64,000 bases of DNA. Origin: CADCTB01 sp963768975. GTDB lineage: Bacteria > Actinomycetota > Acidimicrobiia > Acidimicrobiales > AC-14. The notes below the pieces were generated by a model. It was not told where the DNA came from. It was given only the letters and a program-made list of their open reading frames with translations, and did no database searches. Positions 10,661 through 21,300 of the stretch are shown in pieces. How positions within the stretch are numbered: the stretch's first letter is position 1; each line of letters opens with the position of its first letter. Location: contig CAVYKB010000019.1 of the NCBI GenBank assembly GCA_963768975.1, positions 124,001 through 188,000 on the forward strand. Direction: 5' to 3'. The translations under genes were made by a program, and so were the position numbers.

Positions 10661-12432
10661 ATGGGCATCCTGGCCGAGGACATCGAGCGGGTCCGGGCGG
10701 CGGCGGACTTCGTCGCCGTGGCCGGTGAGCACATCGCCCTCAAGCGGGCCGGGCGGCGCTGGCAGGGGCTATGCCCGTTCCACGCCGAGAAGTCGCCGTC
10801 GTTCTCGATCAACGCCGAGGAAGGTCTCTACTACTGCTTCGGGTGCGGCGCCGGCGGCGACGTCATCACCTTCGTGCGGGAGATCGAGCACCTGGAGTTC
10901 GCCGAGGCGGTCGAGCGCCTGGCGGCCCGGTCGGGCATCCAGATCCGCTACGACACCGAGGCCGTCTCCCAGGAGCGCCAGCGGCGGGCCCGGCTGGTGG
11001 CGGTCATGGAGCAGGCCGTCGACTGGTACCACCAGCGCCTTCTCGCCGGCCCCGACGCCAAGGAGGCCCGGGCCTACCTGCGGTCCCGGGGCTACGACGG
11101 CGAGGTGGTGCGGGCCTACCGGATCGGCTGGGCGCCCGACGGCTGGGACGAGCTGTGCAAGGCCCTGCGGCTGCCGGCCGACGTGGCCCGCGACACCGGG
11201 CTGGGCTTCGTCAACAAGCGGGAGCGCATCCAGGACTTCTTCCGGAGCCGGGTGCTGTTCCCCATCTTCGACGTGCGGGGTGACCCGGTGGCCTTCGGGG
11301 GCCGGCGGTTGGCGGAGGGGCAGGGCCCGAGCGGCCCTCGGAGCGGGGAGCTTGGACCGAAGTACCGGAACTCGCCGGAGACACCTCTCTATTCCAAGAG
11401 CCGGGTGCTCTACGGGCTGAACTGGGCGAAGGCGGCGGTGGTCGACACCAACGAGGTGGTGGTCTGTGAGGGCTACACCGACGTCATCGGGCTGGCCCGG
11501 GCCGGCGTGAAGACGGGCGTCGCCACCTGCGGGACCGCCCTGTCCGACGAGCACGTGCGGGTGCTGAAGAACTTCGCCCGCCGGCTGGTGCTGGCCTACG
11601 ACGCGGATGCCGCCGGAAAGGCCGCGGCCGAGCACTTCTACGAGTGGGAGCAGCGCTACGAGCTGGACCTACTCGTCGCCGACCTTCCCCCGGGGACCGA
11701 CCCCGGGGAGCTGTCGAGCCGGGATCCGGCGGCCCTGGCCGCCGCGATCTCTGGGGCCAAGCCGTTCCTCACGTTCAGGATCGACCGGGTCATGGCCCAT
11801 TCCGATCTTCGGACGCCCAATGGTCGGGCGCGGGCTGCCGAGGAGGCAATGGCCTCGGTACGGGAGCACCCGAACGATGTTGTTCGGGATCAGTACGTGG
11901 CCCAGGTGGCGATGAAAACCGGCATCGACCACGAGGCCCTGCGGACGCACGGAACCCGCCGGCCGCCCCGGCCCGCGCCCCGGCAGGCCCGCATGGAGGG
12001 GCCGGAGGTGGAGGCGCTGCGCCTCGCCGTCCACCGGCCCGAGGAGGTGGCCGAGACCCTGCACGAGGTCCTCTTCGTGGATCCCGTGGCCCTCACCGGC
12101 TACCGGGCGCTGTGCTCCGCGGCCACCCTGGCCCAGGCCATCGACGCCGCGGACGCCGGCGAGGTGGGGCCCGAGGGGCCGGCGGCGGCGGCCATGCTCC
12201 GGCGCATGGCCGTGGAGGACACCGACGCCGCGGCCGCCGACGTGCTGGCCCGGCTGGCCCGGGAGGCGGCCAAGCGCGTCCTCGCCGAGCTCAAGGCCCA
12301 GGGCACCCTGGAGGACGTACCGCAGATCGCCTGGCTCCAGCAGACGGTCGAGGAGCTCGGCGATCCGGCGAACGGCGTCGAGGCGACGGGCAGGTTGGTA
12401 CGCTGGCTTGTCGACCGTTTCGAGGTGGGAGC

Positions 12433-12436
<4 letters not shown>
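10661..12436 (+). CDS. dnaG: DNA primase
   Basis: The 591-residue primase makes RNA primers at the replication fork. The N-terminal CHC2 zinc ribbon is intact: Cys38, His41, Cys59 and Cys62 (CPFH and CFGC). The catalytic TOPRIM core follows with EGYTDVIGLARAG and the metal-binding LAYDADAAGKAA. The C-terminal region (from about residue 430) is the helical part expected to contact the DnaB helicase; it is poorly conserved and Ala/Arg/Glu-rich. The start at 10661 gives the standard opening ILAEDIERVRAAADFVAVAG. The stop overlaps the rpoD start by four bases (ATGA), the classic dnaG-rpoD macromolecular synthesis pairing. Confidence 0.96.
12399..12404 (+). promoter_or_regulatory. Possible internal -10 box (TACGCT) for rpoD
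   Basis: TACGCT lies inside the last codons of dnaG, 28 bases before the rpoD ATG. The same hexamer precedes uppS, glyS and ppdK in this window. It could allow separate expression of the sigma factor. It is coding sequence as well, so chance is possible. Confidence 0.3.
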
Positions 12437-13739
<1,303 letters not shown>

Positions 13740-13758
<19 letters not shown>

Positions 13759-14057
13759 CCGCCGAGGTCGGTGACCTCGGAGGAGGTACTGCCGTTGGTG
13801 TGGATGTCGTTGGAGTCGTCGGTGCGCGACTCCAGAGCGGAGCGGGCCTTTTCGACGCCTTCTTCAACAGCGGACTTCGCCTTTTCCGCCGCCTCTTCGA
13901 CTTTGGCTTTTGCGATCTCGGTCACCTCCTCGTAGGCCTCCGACCGCTTCACTTTAGCGATGGTCCGGTTGATCTGGTCATAACGCTGGCGACCGGCCTT
14001 TGCACCGAGGTAATACCCGGTCGCCATTCCTGTCACAAAACCCAAGCGGAATCTCAT
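13740..14057 (-). CDS. YtxH-like small membrane protein
   Basis: The 105-residue product starts MRFRLGFVTGMATGYYLGAK, a Gly-rich membrane-anchoring segment followed by AGRQRYDQINR, typical of YtxH-domain/actinobacterial 'GYYLGAKAG' proteins. The remainder (about residues 35-85) is a highly charged Lys/Glu/Ala amphipathic helix likely to form a coiled coil, then a Ser/Asp/Thr-rich tail. Function is unknown; related proteins are stress- or envelope-associated. ATG at 14057 is preferred over GTG at 14063 because family members begin at MRFR. It is convergent with rpoD, and its last codons overlap the rpoD 3' end. Confidence 0.75.
13762..13780. terminator. Hairpin just after rpoD
   Basis: CCGAGGTC, loop GGT, GACCTCGG: a perfect 8-bp inverted repeat starting three bases after the rpoD stop. 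There is no T-run, as is common for terminators in high-GC actinobacteria. It also lies inside the 3' coding part of the convergent gene. Confidence 0.4.
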
Positions 14058-14101
14058 ACCCACTGTCTACCCCGCCGGCGGTCCCATGACGCCGGCGCTG
14101 C

Positions 14102-14107
14102 TACGAT
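14102..14107 (+). promoter_or_regulatory. -10 box (TACGAT) for the tRNA pair
   Basis: TACGAT ends 10 bases before the 5' end of tRNA-Asn, a good position for the start of the primary transcript. Confidence 0.5.
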
Positions 14108-14117
14108 CGTCGGCGAT

Positions 14118-14190
14118 TCCGGGGTAGCTCAATCGGCAGAGCACCGGCCTGTTAAGCCGTTTGTTGTGGGTTCGAGTCCCACCCCCGGAG
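14118..14190 (+). tRNA. tRNA-Asn (GTT)
   Basis: The 73-base cloverleaf has acceptor arms TCCGGGG and CCCCGGA with discriminator G, a D-arm GCTC...GAGC, anticodon loop CTGTTAA (anticodon GTT) and T-arm GTGGG-TTCGAGT-CCCAC. The outer anticodon-stem pair is a C/T mismatch. CCA is not encoded. A second tRNA follows 13 bases later. Confidence 0.93.
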
Positions 14191-14203
14191 CCGAACACCA
14201 GTG

Positions 14204-14277
14204 GGGCCCGTAGCTCAGTCGGTCAGAGCAGCGGACTCATAATCCGTCGGTCGCTGGTTCGAGCCCAGCCGGGCCCA
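14204..14277 (+). tRNA. tRNA with CAT anticodon (Ile2 or elongator Met)
   Basis: The 74-base cloverleaf has acceptor arms GGGCCCG and CGGGCCC with discriminator A, D-arm GCTC...GAGC, anticodon loop CTCATAA and T-arm GCTGG-TTCGAGC-CCAGC. CAT can belong to elongator Met or to Ile2, whose C34 is changed to lysidine by TilS. The acceptor stem, anticodon arm and GGTCGCTGG segment resemble E. coli ileX, so I lean to tRNA-Ile2, but this is not decisive. CCA is not encoded. Confidence 0.9.
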
Positions 14278-14291
14278 CCCGACGCCTCCTC

Positions 14292-14297
14292 TAGGGT
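14292..14297 (+). promoter_or_regulatory. -10 box (TAGGGT) for the leaderless lipoprotein gene
   Basis: TAGGGT ends 7 bases before the GTG at 14305, the same layout as tldD. It lies 14 bases after the CAT tRNA. Confidence 0.45.
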
Positions 14298-14304
14298 TCG
14301 GGGC

Positions 14305-15078
14305 GTGCACCTGCGACGGGTTGCCGTGGTGGTCGCCGGCCTGCTGGTCGGGGCGTGCAGCAGCGGCGAGCGGGGCGACTTCGTGGTGGCGTCGACGACG
14401 TCATCGACGTCGGTGCCGGCGCCCTCCACGACGGGGGTGACGTCGACGACGGCGGTGCCGGCTGGGTCGGTGACCCTGCGCGTGAGCGGCTTCACGCTGC
14501 CCGACGTGCGGTCCGGGGGCACCGGCTTGCGCCTCCTCGTCCGGTCGACGGCTGAGCGCGTGTCGGTCCGCCGGCGAGGCGGGGGAGGCGCGGTCTCGGC
14601 CTGCCCGATCGCCCTCGCCATCCCATCGCCCGTCGACGGGGCGTGCGTCGACCTGGCCGCCGGCGGCGCGGCCGAGCTGCCCTTCGCGGGCGGGGTCGAG
14701 CTGCGGGCGACGGGCGCCGAAGCCGCGGTCGAGGAGGCGACGGTCACCTACATGGCAGCCACCCGGGCGACGACCGTTGTCACCCCCGCTCGACCCGCCG
14801 GCGCCTGTGAGGCGAAGTCGTGTGAGGCGACCTTCTCACTGACTCCGGCAGCCGCCGGCAACTTCGTTCTCGACGGCCGGGCCGGCGGCGGGAGGCCTCG
14901 GCTGGTGCTGACCTCGGTTGGAACAGGAGGTTCCAACAGGACCCTCGCTACGGTCGAAGGGGGCGGATCCCTCTCCATCAGGGCCACCATCGAGGCCGGA
15001 TCTGAGGCCCGGCTGCTCCATCAGGAGCAGGGGCGGGACGCGGTGGCTCCGGTGACCGCAGAAATTTCCTGGCCGTGA
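14305..15078 (+). CDS. Predicted lipoprotein of unknown function
   Basis: The 257-residue product starts VHLRRVAVVVAGLLVGACSS: a short n-region, hydrophobic core and lipobox LVGAC, giving a lipid-modified Cys18. A Ser/Thr/Pro linker follows (about residues 25-55), then a soluble region with four Cys (CPIALAIPSPVDGAC and CEAKSC) that could form two disulfides. I do not recognise a family. GTG at 14305 is chosen because it places the signal peptide at the very N-terminus and sits 7 bases after a -10 box. A perfect 8-bp inverted repeat (14917-14937) lies near the 3' end. The giant surface-protein locus begins just downstream. Confidence 0.7.
   Translation: MHLRRVAVVVAGLLVGACSSGERGDFVVASTTSSTSVPAPSTTGVTSTTAVPAGSVTLRVSGFTLPDVRSGGTGLRLLVRSTAERVSVRRRGGGGAVSACPIALAIPSPVDGACVDLAAGGAAELPFAGGVELRATGAEAAVEEATVTYMAATRATTVVTPARPAGACEAKSCEATFSLTPAAAGNFVLDGRAGGGRPRLVLTSVGTGGSNRTLATVEGGGSLSIRATIEAGSEARLLHQEQGRDAVAPVTAEISWP
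14917..14937. other. Inverted repeat GTTGGAAC-N5-GTTCCAAC
   Basis: A perfect 8-bp inverted repeat with spacer AGGAG inside the lipoprotein gene. Its CCAAC/GTTGG half-sites are the same pentamers as in the operator-like arrays before the three giant genes; the first array begins 190 bases downstream. It may be an additional binding site or chance. Confidence 0.35.
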
Positions 15079-15127
15079 GAACTTGTGGATAAGCGGAGCG
15101 GGCGCCGGCCCTAGGTAGGGATCGCCG

Positions 15128-15188
15128 CTCCAACGGGATCCGATGGAGCCGTCCAACAGGCTCCAACAGGCGGAAAAGGCCAGGTCAG
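15128..15188 (+). promoter_or_regulatory. CCAAC half-site array, copy 1 (upstream of giant gene 1)
   Basis: The order is CTCCAAC, 7 bases, GATGG, 6 bases, CCAAC, 5 bases, CCAAC, then AAAAG and CAGGTCAG. The same order recurs at 26031-26089 and 42016-42073 before the other two giant genes. The second half-site here is degenerate (GATGG instead of GTTGG). It ends 114 bases before the start codon. Confidence 0.75.
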
Positions 15189-15203
15189 AGGCTCAAACAC
15201 TGG

Positions 15204-15233
15204 TTGTCGGGGCGTCTCTGGCCATGGTTTACT
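15204..15233 (+). promoter_or_regulatory. Candidate promoter for giant gene 1
   Basis: TTGTCG and TTTACT are separated by 18 bases and lie just downstream of the half-site array. Transcription would start near 15241, giving a leader of about 60 bases that contains a small GCGGAG/CTCCGC hairpin at 15246-15267. Confidence 0.4.
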
Positions 15234-15302
15234 TCCCTCGTCCCTGCGGAGGCCCGACGGTCTCCGCGCTCGCAGCCCAAGCAAGGCGGCCGGTTCAGCC
15301 CG

Positions 15303-18300
15303 ATGAGCGCCAGCAAGCGGAATGAGGTGGTGAGGCCCCTGAGGTGGGTCGCATCCTTCGCGCTGCTCGCCGGTCTCTTCCTGGTCCTGAACGCCGGCGC
15401 CGCCTCCGCCGAAACTGCACCGGCCCCAGCGGCCGCGGGTACCCAGTCCCAGGGGACATCCACGGCCAGCCCGGTCACGACGGTGGGCCCGAGCGGCCCC
15501 CAGAGCGGGGAAGCAGCACCCGCCCCGACGCCGACCACGGTTGCGCCCGCCACCACCGTGCCGGCTCCGACCACCACCGTCCCCATGGGGAGCGGGGGAT
15601 CGAAGCCGTCGCTTGCAGTGCTCCAGCAGATCACCGCGACCACGACGACCGTGCCGACGCAAGCCAGTGGGCCGGCCGCCGCGAAGCTCGAGACGACGAC
15701 CACCACCGCTCCGACGACGGCGGGCACCACCTCGGTGACCGAGACGTCGAAGGCGACGGGGGAGGCCTCCGCCCCGGCCGCGCAGACGCCAGCCCAGACG
15801 TCGGGCTCGGGGGGCAGTTCCCCCGCCGCCCTGCAGACCTTCGCCGCGACGGCCACGGTCGCCGGCCCGACGAGCACTGCTCCGTCGGCCGCCGGCAAGT
15901 CGGCTGCCTCCGGCGCCCTCTCGGGTCACGACAGTGACGAGGTCCGCAACGACGACGGCAGCAGCCGCGTGAGCCCGGCCAACGGAGTGACCTTCACCCG
16001 CAACGCCGACGGGACGCGCTGCCGCGCGGTTCGCGACGACGACGGTCACGGCAACCTGCTCGAGGTGCTGATCGGTTCGGGGTGCCACTCCCGGGACACG
16101 CACGGCAACCCTCTTGGTGGCGACGCCTCCCACATGGTGATCTCAATTGGTTCCAGTGCCAATTCGATTACCAGCGGTGGGCAGGGCCGGAATGCAAAAG
16201 CCTCTTGTATCGCCATTCGTGGTGATGCCGATTGCAAGTCAATCGGTGGATACGGAGGCGGTAATGCCGAAACACTGGCCATTGCAATCGGAAAAGGCCG
16301 ATATGCAAATGGCATCGCCGTGGGTGGTGACACTCAAGGTGGCACTGCAGGCAGTGCCACGAACTTCGCCCTCGCCATCGGCGGCGGGCCAGTGAGTGGT
16401 ACTGCCCTCGGAGGAACCAGCCGCAGCACGGCCAAGGCCGGCGGCGGCGACGGTGGCAGCTCCGGCGTCACCGCAGCACCGACAGCAGGCAACGGAAGCA
16501 CAGGCGGCGTCGCCGCTGGCGCTTCATCCGACAACTCCGGCACCACCGGCTCGGCGAGCTCCAACGCCGCCTCCGGTCCGCAGGCCGGCACCGGGCCCTC
16601 CGGCAACACCGGGGGCACGGGCACCACCACCTCGACTCCTCAGGCGTCCAACACCGCGCCGCTCGGCTCTGCGAGCCAGGCCGGCGGCGGGGCGACCAGC
16701 GGCCCGTCCGGCTCGACCGGGAACACGGGGAACGCGATCGCCGACGGGAACGCCTCCAGCGTCGCCAACACCGGCGCCAACTCCACTGCGACGGCCCAGA
16801 CCGGTTCGAGTGGCGCGGCGACGAACAACACGAACATCGTCTCGACCGGTGGCAACGGCGGCGCCGGCGGCAATGCCATCGCCGTGTCCGGCACCGGGGG
16901 CGACGCCACCAACACCGTCATCGGCATCGGCGGCGGCACGGTCAACGCCACGACGATCGGCGGCAGCAGCATCGCCACCGCCGACGCCAGCGGCGGCGAC
17001 GGCGGGTCGTCCACCGTCACCGTCAACCCGACCACCTCCGGCCACGGCGGCGGCGGCAACAACACGACGGTCGCCTCCAGCGGCGGCGCCGGCGGCAATG
17101 GCGGCACGGCGCTCGCCATCGCCGGCCCCGGCGGCTCGGCCAACCAGACCGTCATCGGCATCGGCGGCGGCACCATCACCGCGGTCGCCACCGGCGGCTC
17201 CAGCATCGCCACGGCCGACGCCAGTGGCGGCAAGGGCGGGGCGTCTGTGGTGAGCGTCACTCCGACCGCCAACGGTGGCGGCGGCGGGGCGCCGGCCGAC
17301 GCGTCCGCTTCGTCGAGCGCCACGAACTCGGGCAACACCGGCTCGGCGAGCTCGGGGTCGACGTCGAACCCGGTGGCCACCTCGGGTGGCTCGGGCGGGT
17401 CGGGGTCCACCGGCGGGGCGACGTCGAACCCGTCGGCGACCAACGACGGGATCCTCGGAACAGTCTCAGCCTCAGGTGGCGGGGGAGCGGCGTCTGGCCA
17501 GTCGGGCGGTACCGGCCCGACCGGCCAGGCGCTCGCGGGCGGCAACGCCAACTCCATCGCCAACACCGGGGCCAACTCCAACGCCACGGCGGTGACCGCC
17601 GACAGCGGCTCGGCCACCAACGTGACCTTGATCGCCTCGACCGGCGGCGCCGGCGGCCGGGCCGGGTCGGCCACCACGGTCTCCGCCGCCGGCGGCTCGG
17701 TGGCCAACACGGTCATCGGCGGCCCGAACACCCCGCAGGCCGTCAACGCCGTCGCCGGCAGCAGCATCGCCACCGGCTCGGCCGCCGGCGGCGACGGTGG
17801 CGCCTCGACCGTGACCGTGACCCCGACGGCGATCAGCGGGAATACCGGCAACGCCTCGGCCCAGTCCAGCGCCTCGAATTCGGGCAACACAGGCGACGCG
17901 GTGTCGGGGTCGACGGCCAACCCGGTGGCTGGGTCGGGTGCCTCGGGTGCGAGCGGCGGCACCGGCTCGGCCACCTCGTCGCCCACCGCCACCAACAACG
18001 GCATGCTCGGCTCGGCTTCGGCTTCGGGCGGCGGGGCTGGCTCCGGCCGGTCCGGCCCGTCGGGCGCCTCCGGCGCCGCGGTGGCCGACGGCGACTCCAA
18101 CTCCATCGCCAACACCGGCGGCAACGCCACCGCCGATGCCCGCTCGGGCGACACCGGTGACGCCCGCAACATCACAGTCGTCGGCTCGACCGGCGGGGCC
18201 GGCGGGGCCGGCGGGTCGACCGCAGCCGTCTCCGGCACCGGCGGGGCCGTCACCAACCTGGTGGCCGGCGCGGATGTCGACCAGCCCTTCGCCTCCGTTG

Positions 18301-21300
18301 CCCGGGCCGGGTCGTCGGTGGCCACGGGCGACGCCAGCGGCGGCGACGGCGGGGCCAACACCGTCACCGTCACCCCGACTGCGATCTCGGGCAACTCTGG
18401 CGACGCCTCGGCGTCGGCCTCGGCCACCAACTCGGGCGACACGGGCTCGGCGACGTCCACGTCGGCCTCGAACCCGTCGGCTGCCTCCGGCGGAACCGGC
18501 TCGACGGGCGGCACCGGCTCGGCCACCTCGTCGCCGACGGCCATCAACACCGCGATCCTCGGCTCGGCCACCGCCGGCGGCGGGGCCGGCGCTTCGTCCG
18601 GCAACTCTGCTTCTGGTGCCGCCTCCGGCGGCAGTGGTGGGTCGGGCAGCTCGGGGCCGGCTCTCGCCGGCGGCGAGTCCAACTCCATCGCCAACACCGG
18701 CGCCAACGGCGTCGCCAACGCCACCTCCGGCGACACCGGCGACGCGGTCAACACCACCGTCATCGTGGGCGGCGGCGGCGCCGGCGGCGCCGGCGGCTCG
18801 TCGGCCCCCATCGCCGGCGCCGGCGGGACCGCCTCCAATACCGTCCTCGGCCTGGTCGTGCCCCTGGCCGCCACCTCCACCGGCGGCTCCTCGATCGCCA
18901 CCGCCGACGCCGGCGGCGGCGCCGGCGGGGCCAACACCACCACGGTGACCCCCACCGCCATCTCGGGCGACTCCGGAGATGCCGACGCCCAGGCCAGCGC
19001 CACCAACTCCGGAAACACCGGCGACGCCGGCTCGTCCTCCACCTCGAGCCCGATGGCGACGTCGGGCGGCACCGGCGTCACCGGCAGCACGGGCAACGCC
19101 ACCTCCAACCCGACCGCCAACAACTCCGGCGTGCTCGGCTCGGCCGCCGCCAGCACCACCGTCGCCGGCAACTCGGCCCACACCGGCACGAGCGGCGGCT
19201 CGGGCAACACTGGCTCGGCCACCGCCGACGGCAGCACCGACTCCATCGGCAACTCGGGCGCCAACGCCGGCGCCGACGCCGTGACCGGCTCCACCGGCGT
19301 GGCCGACAACGTCACCACCGTGGCGTCGACCGGCGGCACCGGCGGCACCGGCGGCCTCGCCGCCCCGGTGGCTGTGGCCGGCGGGGCGGCGGTGAACGTC
19401 GCCGGCGGGCCCAACGTGGTCGCCGTTGGCGTGGCCGGCAGCACGGTGGCCGCCGCCAAGTCCCTCGGGGGCAACGGCGGGGCCAACACCACGACGATCA
19501 GCCCCAAGGCCACCTCTGGCAACTCCGGCGACGCCGCCGCCCGGACCAGCGCCTCGAACTCGGGCGACACCGGCACCTCCTCCAGCACCTCGGACTCCAA
19601 CCCGATGGCCGCCTCCGGGAACTCGGGCACCACCGGCGGGTCGGGCACGGCCACCAGCAACCCGTCGGCAACGAACACCGGCATCCTGGGGACGGCGACG
19701 GTCGGGGCGGGCGTAGCTGCCGGGTCGTCGAGCGGCGGGGCGGTCTCCGGCGGCTCCGGTGATTCCGGCCTGACCGGCGCCACCATCGCCGTTGGAACGT
19801 CCAACAGCACGGCCAACACCGGCGCCAACGCCGAGGTCAACAGCCTCTCCGGCAGCAGCGGCCCGGCCGTCAACACCACGGCGATCGTCTCGGGCGGCGG
19901 CGCCGGCGGCAACGGCGGCACGGCCATCGCCCTGGGCAGCAACGGCGCCGCCTCCCTCAACGCCGCCGTCGACGCCGGCGTCCTCAGCCCCGTCACCCTG
20001 ACCGCCGCCGGCGGCGCCAGCCTCTCCAGCGCCGACGCCAGCGGCGGCGACGGCGGCTCCACCAGCGTGAAGGTCGCTCCGACCGCCATCTCCGGCTCCA
20101 CCGGCTCGGCCACCGGCCAGACCAGCGCCACCAACACCGGGAACACCGGCGACGCCACCAGCTCGTCGTCGTCGAACCCCGTCGCCCGCTCGGGTGACTC
20201 GGGCAACACCGGCTCCACCGGGGCGGCCAGCAGCAACCGGACTGCTTCGAACACCGCAATCCTCGGCTCGGTCACCGGCACCTCGGGCAACGCCCTCTCG
20301 GGGCAGTCGGGTGACTCGGGCGCCACCGGCGTGACCGTGGCCGACGGCGAGGCCAACTCCGTCGCCAACACCGGCGCCTCGGCCAACGCCGCCCACACCG
20401 CCCGCTCGGGCGACAGCGGCGCCGCCGTCAACACCACCACCATCGTGGCCCTGGGTGGCCCCGGTGGTGACGGTGGCGACATCGCCGTGGGGACCGCCGG
20501 CGCCGGCGGCTCGGGCACCAACGTGGTCGATAGCAGCGGCGTGCTCAGCCCGGTCACCGCGGTGGCCCGGGGCGGCTCGTCCATCGCCACGGTCGATGCC
20601 TCGGGTGGCGACGGCGGCGACGTGACCGTCGAGGCCGCTCCCTACGCCCGCTCGGGCGACACCGGCTCGGTGTCTTCGCAGGCCACCGCCACCAACAGCG
20701 GCACCACGGGTTCCGCCCGCTCTACGGCCTCGTCCGACCCGGTCGCCGGCTCGGGCAACTCCGGGACGACCGGTGGGACCGGAGCGGTAACTGCCACTGG
20801 CAACCGCACGGTCAACCTGACCGGCGCCGGCCCGGTGGTCGAGGTCCTCGTCGTGCCCCAGTCCGGCGATTCCGGCAACTCGGGCCACACCGGCTCCGTC
20901 CTGGCCGCCGGCCGGGCCGACTCCACCGCCAACACCGGTGCAGTCGCCGCCGGCGACGCCATCTCCGGCGCCGCAATCGCTCGAGGCAGTGGCCCCGCCG
21001 TCAACGACACCGAGATCGTGGCCCTGGGTGGCCCCGGCGGTGACGGTGGCGACGCCGCCCTGGCCACGGCCAGCGCCGGCGGGCCGGCCCTCAACGTGGT
21101 CGTCTCCTCCGGTGTGTCGAGCCCGGTCACCGTGACCAGCGGCGGCGGCTCGTCGATTGCCACCGTGGACGCCTCGGGTGGCGACGGCGGCTCGGCCACC
21201 GCGGTCGCCAATCCGCGGGCCACCACCGGCTCGACCGGCTCGGTCTCTTCCCAGACCTCCGCCACCAACTCCGGCACCACCGGTTCCGCCGTTTCCGCCG

